This document shows positions 5,449 to 7,190 of a DNA stretch of 7,190 nucleotides, piece by piece. Each line of letters begins with the position of its first letter. Position 1 is the first letter of the stretch. The stretch spans positions 1 to 7,190 of the forward strand of contig DTWD01000543.1 in NCBI GenBank assembly GCA_012963185.1, given 5' to 3'. The position numbers and the translations under genes were made by a program. The notes beneath the pieces are model-generated. The model was not told the origin of the DNA. It saw only the letters and a program-made list of their open reading frames with translations, and did not search any database. The DNA comes from Acidobacteriota bacterium (GTDB taxonomy: Bacteria > Acidobacteriota > Vicinamibacteria > Vicinamibacterales > UBA8438).

Positions 5449-6732
5449 TCATTGACCGAGGTCCAACGCCATGATTTCGTGCCGGTCGCGCACATACAGT
5501 GTTGTGCCAACGAGACTCGGTGGTGTCCAGGCGTTTTCTGCCAGGAGCGCTGTTCGTGCATGCACCTCGATGCCGTCGGCAGACACAGAGGCAACGGCAA
5601 GCTCGCCATCTTCATCGACGAGGACAATGATTTCGTCTGCATAGAGTAAATGAGCGCGAGCAAAACTTCGTTCTCGCCACACTTCTTCACCGGTTGCGAC
5701 GTCAAGAGCGGTCAAGAATGCGGGGCCAAAATCGCCGCTGCTTCCGATCACTAGGTTTCCTATCTCGATCGCATTACTGAAATGGAGTCGCGTGCGGTTG
5801 GTATGCCACAGTTCCTGAACGGTTGTTCCTGAACGGTCGGACTGAAGCTGGATCATACGGCTGCCACCGTTGTAGGCAGATGAGATGAAGAGTCGTTGTT
5901 GTGCGGTCCACACCGGCATGCTCAAATTGAGACCGAGGTCGTTGGCATGTGGGTGATCCCAGAGACGCCCTCCGTCACGTGGGTCGAGTCCAACCACTTC
6001 TTGCTGACCCCAGATGACCAACTGATCCTGTCCATCAAGATTGATCAGTTGGGGAGAGCCAGGACCTAGCGGAAATGACGCACTCTCCCATACCACGGCG
6101 CCGGTTTCTCCATCGAACGCGACAACGCCGTGGTCACTACCCCCCATCGGGAGGATGATGGTGCCTTCGTATGCGACGGCATTTGAGGCGAAGGCGTTGT
6201 AATCGACCAATCCGAAAAGGTCAACGAGGTCGTGCGACCACCGGAGTGCACCGGTTTGTGCGTCGACGGCATGAAAATGACCATTTACTCCCACCGCGTA
6301 CACGATGCCATCGGCAATCAGTGGAGACGAATAGGGGCCTGGACCTGCCGAATTCAGCCAAATATCGAAATATCCATCATGTACCAGCGGTGCATCATAG
6401 GAATATTCCCACCGTGTTTCCCCGGTCTCTGCGTTGAGGCCAATGATGATTTCGCTGTCATTCAGACGATACATGGTGACCAGTGTCTGCCCGTCGACGA
6501 GAATCGCCGAATAACCTTCACCAAGTGGTCGCCGCCAGAGTTCTCGTGGTGAACCATTCGGCCATGACCTGGCGAGTGCATCTGACGCCACGTGAAAATC
6601 ACGAGTGGGTCCGCCCCACTGCGGCCATGACGGGTAGGTTTCTTGTGCCTGAGCGGTGGCGGCGACAGAGAAGGTTAGCGCCACAGCGACAGCTAGGATG
6701 GTGAACTTGAGGGCCAGATGCGATCTCAGCAT
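5449..6732 (-). CDS. Sec-exported PQQ-like (BamB-type) beta-propeller protein
   Basis: A 427-residue secreted beta-propeller. From the ATG at 6732 there is a good Sec signal peptide: basic MLRSHLALK, a hydrophobic core at about 10-24, and cleavage after A27-Q-A29. The mature part opens with WPQWGGPTRD, an opening shared by many PQQ-like repeat proteins of environmental bacteria. Blades end in tryptophan-docking motifs such as AETGETRW (101-108), AQTGALRW (158-165), GETGAVVW (to 215), PRDGGRLW (to 258) and VATGEEVW (to 352), for about seven blades. I see no cysteines, hence no haem-binding CxxCH and no vicinal disulfide of true quinoprotein dehydrogenases. A structural or binding role is therefore more likely than catalysis. 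A TTG at 6759 would add nine residues in front of the signal peptide and is less likely. It lies upstream of the flavin genes on the same strand, 208 bases away, so co-transcription is uncertain. Confidence 0.87.
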   Translation of the reverse strand: MLRSHLALKFTILAVAVALTFSVAATAQAQETYPSWPQWGGPTRDFHVASDALARSWPNGSPRELWRRPLGEGYSAILVDGQTLVTMYRLNDSEIIIGLNAETGETRWEYSYDAPLVHDGYFDIWLNSAGPGPYSSPLIADGIVYAVGVNGHFHAVDAQTGALRWSHDLVDLFGLVDYNAFASNAVAYEGTIILPMGGSDHGVVAFDGETGAVVWESASFPLGPGSPQLINLDGQDQLVIWGQQEVVGLDPRDGGRLWDHPHANDLGLNLSMPVWTAQQRLFISSAYNGGSRMIQLQSDRSGTTVQELWHTNRTRLHFSNAIEIGNLVIGSSGDFGPAFLTALDVATGEEVWRERSFARAHLLYADEIIVLVDEDGELAVASVSADGIEVHARTALLAENAWTPPSLVGTTLYVRDRHEIMALDLGQ

Positions 6733-6798
6733 GTGATGGATGTCGAATGCTAGTGTCAAAACTGTCTTGGCGTTAAGGTACTCTAGGAAGTAACCACA
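6733..6798. promoter_or_regulatory. Compact divergent intergenic region
   Basis: These 66 bases separate the starts of the propeller gene (leftward) and the racemase-like gene (rightward), so they should hold both promoters or an operator shared by the two. On the plus strand AGGAAG at 6785-6790 lies 8 bases before the ATG at 6799 and is a good ribosome-binding site. On the minus strand a perfect TTGACA (6759-6754) is present, but the bases 17 positions on make a poor -10 box that would overlap the start codon. No Shine-Dalgarno is seen for the propeller gene. Confidence 0.4.
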
Positions 6799-7190
6799 AT
6801 GCCAGAACCACTGACGGTCGAAACGCTTACGGCGCGACCGGTTCTACTGAAACTCAAGCGTCCGGTTATTGCGCGTATCGCAACCATCACCGAATGGCCG
6901 TTGATTCTAATTGACCTCCACACGCATGAGGGGATTGTCGGGCGGAGTTATCTGGAACCATATTCCCCAAAGACGATGAAGTACCTCGTCCCGATGTTGC
7001 ATGACCTTGGGGAAGTACTGCATGGACAGCCCGTGGCGCCACATGACTTGTACCAAACGGCGCGTAAATCACTTCATTTTGTGGGATACGAAGGACTGTC
7101 AGCGATCGCTGTTTCCGGCGTGGACATGGCGGCGTGGGATGCTGTGGCAAAAGCAGCCAATCGGCCGTTATGCGAAGTGCTTGGCGGAAC
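6799..7190 (+). CDS. Mandelate racemase-like enolase-superfamily enzyme, 3' end cut off
   Basis: The first 130 codons run off the right edge. This is the N-terminal capping domain of the mandelate racemase/muconate lactonizing enzyme group. Against Pseudomonas putida mandelate racemase as I recall it, the stretch from PLILIDL (34-40) to the end aligns with no gaps. Shared blocks include PL.LIDL, G.VG.SYL, the tyrosine at 55 (Y54 in the reference, a specificity-loop residue) and DMAAWDA at about 108-114. The match to true mandelate racemase is closer than I would expect for a general sugar-acid dehydratase. The metal ligands and the lysine and histidine acid/base residues lie beyond the window, so the reaction cannot be confirmed. 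Racemases of this type interconvert enantiomers of a 2-hydroxy acid, which would fit the nearby flavin oxidases. The start is supported by AGGAAG 8 bases upstream. Confidence 0.85.
   Translation, partial: MPEPLTVETLTARPVLLKLKRPVIARIATITEWPLILIDLHTHEGIVGRSYLEPYSPKTMKYLVPMLHDLGEVLHGQPVAPHDLYQTARKSLHFVGYEGLSAIAVSGVDMAAWDAVAKAANRPLCEVLGG

Noticed and set aside
5271..5705. A 144-codon open frame on the minus strand spanning the 208-base gap
   Set aside because: It overlaps the propeller gene in another frame, has no recognisable domain and looks like a shadow frame. The gap 5241-5448 itself shows no convincing gene or promoter.
5449..6732. Propeller protein as a PQQ-dependent alcohol dehydrogenase
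   Set aside because: It is too short for the usual eight-blade enzyme and lacks cysteines, so there is neither a vicinal disulfide nor a haem site. A BamB-like repeat protein fits better.
6754..6759. Perfect TTGACA on the minus strand as a -35 box for the propeller gene
   Set aside because: The -10 position 17 bases on reads TCACAT and overlaps the ATG at 6732. It would work only for a start further downstream, which would destroy the signal peptide.
6732..6759. TTG start at 6759 for the propeller protein
   Set aside because: The nine extra residues include acidic and histidine residues in front of the signal peptide. The ATG at 6732 gives a textbook Sec signal.
1..7190. CRISPR array, tRNA or rRNA gene, insertion sequence or phage genes
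   Set aside because: No regularly spaced short repeats, no cloverleaf-like segments, no transposase or integrase motifs and no terminal inverted repeats were seen; the only large repeat is the gene duplication.

Overview
The window looks like a chromosomal piece of an uncultured, probably Gram-negative environmental bacterium. Coding density is high, base composition is roughly balanced, there are no RNA genes or mobile elements, and many products carry export signals. The mix of Tat-exported alpha/beta-hydrolase and flavin enzymes, a BamB/PQQ-like beta-propeller and a mandelate-racemase-type enzyme recalls Acidobacteriota-like genomes. That placement is a low-confidence guess, because no marker gene is present.

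Layout. At the left edge, a small four-cysteine zinc-ribbon protein of unknown role (50-457, minus) is divergent from a Tat-exported dienelactone-hydrolase-family protein (633-1520, plus). Converging on the hydrolase is a run of three FMN-dependent alpha-hydroxy-acid oxidase/dehydrogenase homologues, all on the minus strand and transcribed in the order 5240->4053, 3897->2710, 2713->1661. Upstream of these, same strand, is a Sec-exported beta-propeller protein (6732-5449). It is divergent, across only 66 bases, from a plus-strand gene that runs off the right end and whose N-terminal domain closely resembles mandelate racemase.

How they may work together. The first two flavin genes of the run (called HAO-3 at 4053-5240 and HAO-2 at 2710-3897 here) are a tandem duplicate pair. 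By hand count they are identical at 327 of 395 positions without a gap, and both start with a twin-arginine signal peptide, so a folded, flavin-loaded enzyme would be exported. The third (HAO-1, 1661-2713) is coupled to HAO-2 by an ATGA overlap. It has no usable signal peptide, lacks about 31 residues of the loop after strand 4, and has lost several catalytic residues. Active-site conservation falls along the transcript: HAO-3 keeps the whole set, HAO-2 has lost one tyrosine, HAO-1 has lost the tyrosine, the aspartate and one arginine. A mandelate-racemase-like enzyme beside alpha-hydroxy-acid oxidases suggests a 2-hydroxy-acid pathway in which a racemase feeds a stereospecific oxidase. The substrate, the electron acceptor and the roles of the propeller and the hydrolase are inference only.

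The main candidate for something undescribed is the exported oxidase trio. It may be a periplasmic complex of an intact enzyme, an altered copy and a degenerate, signal-less partner.
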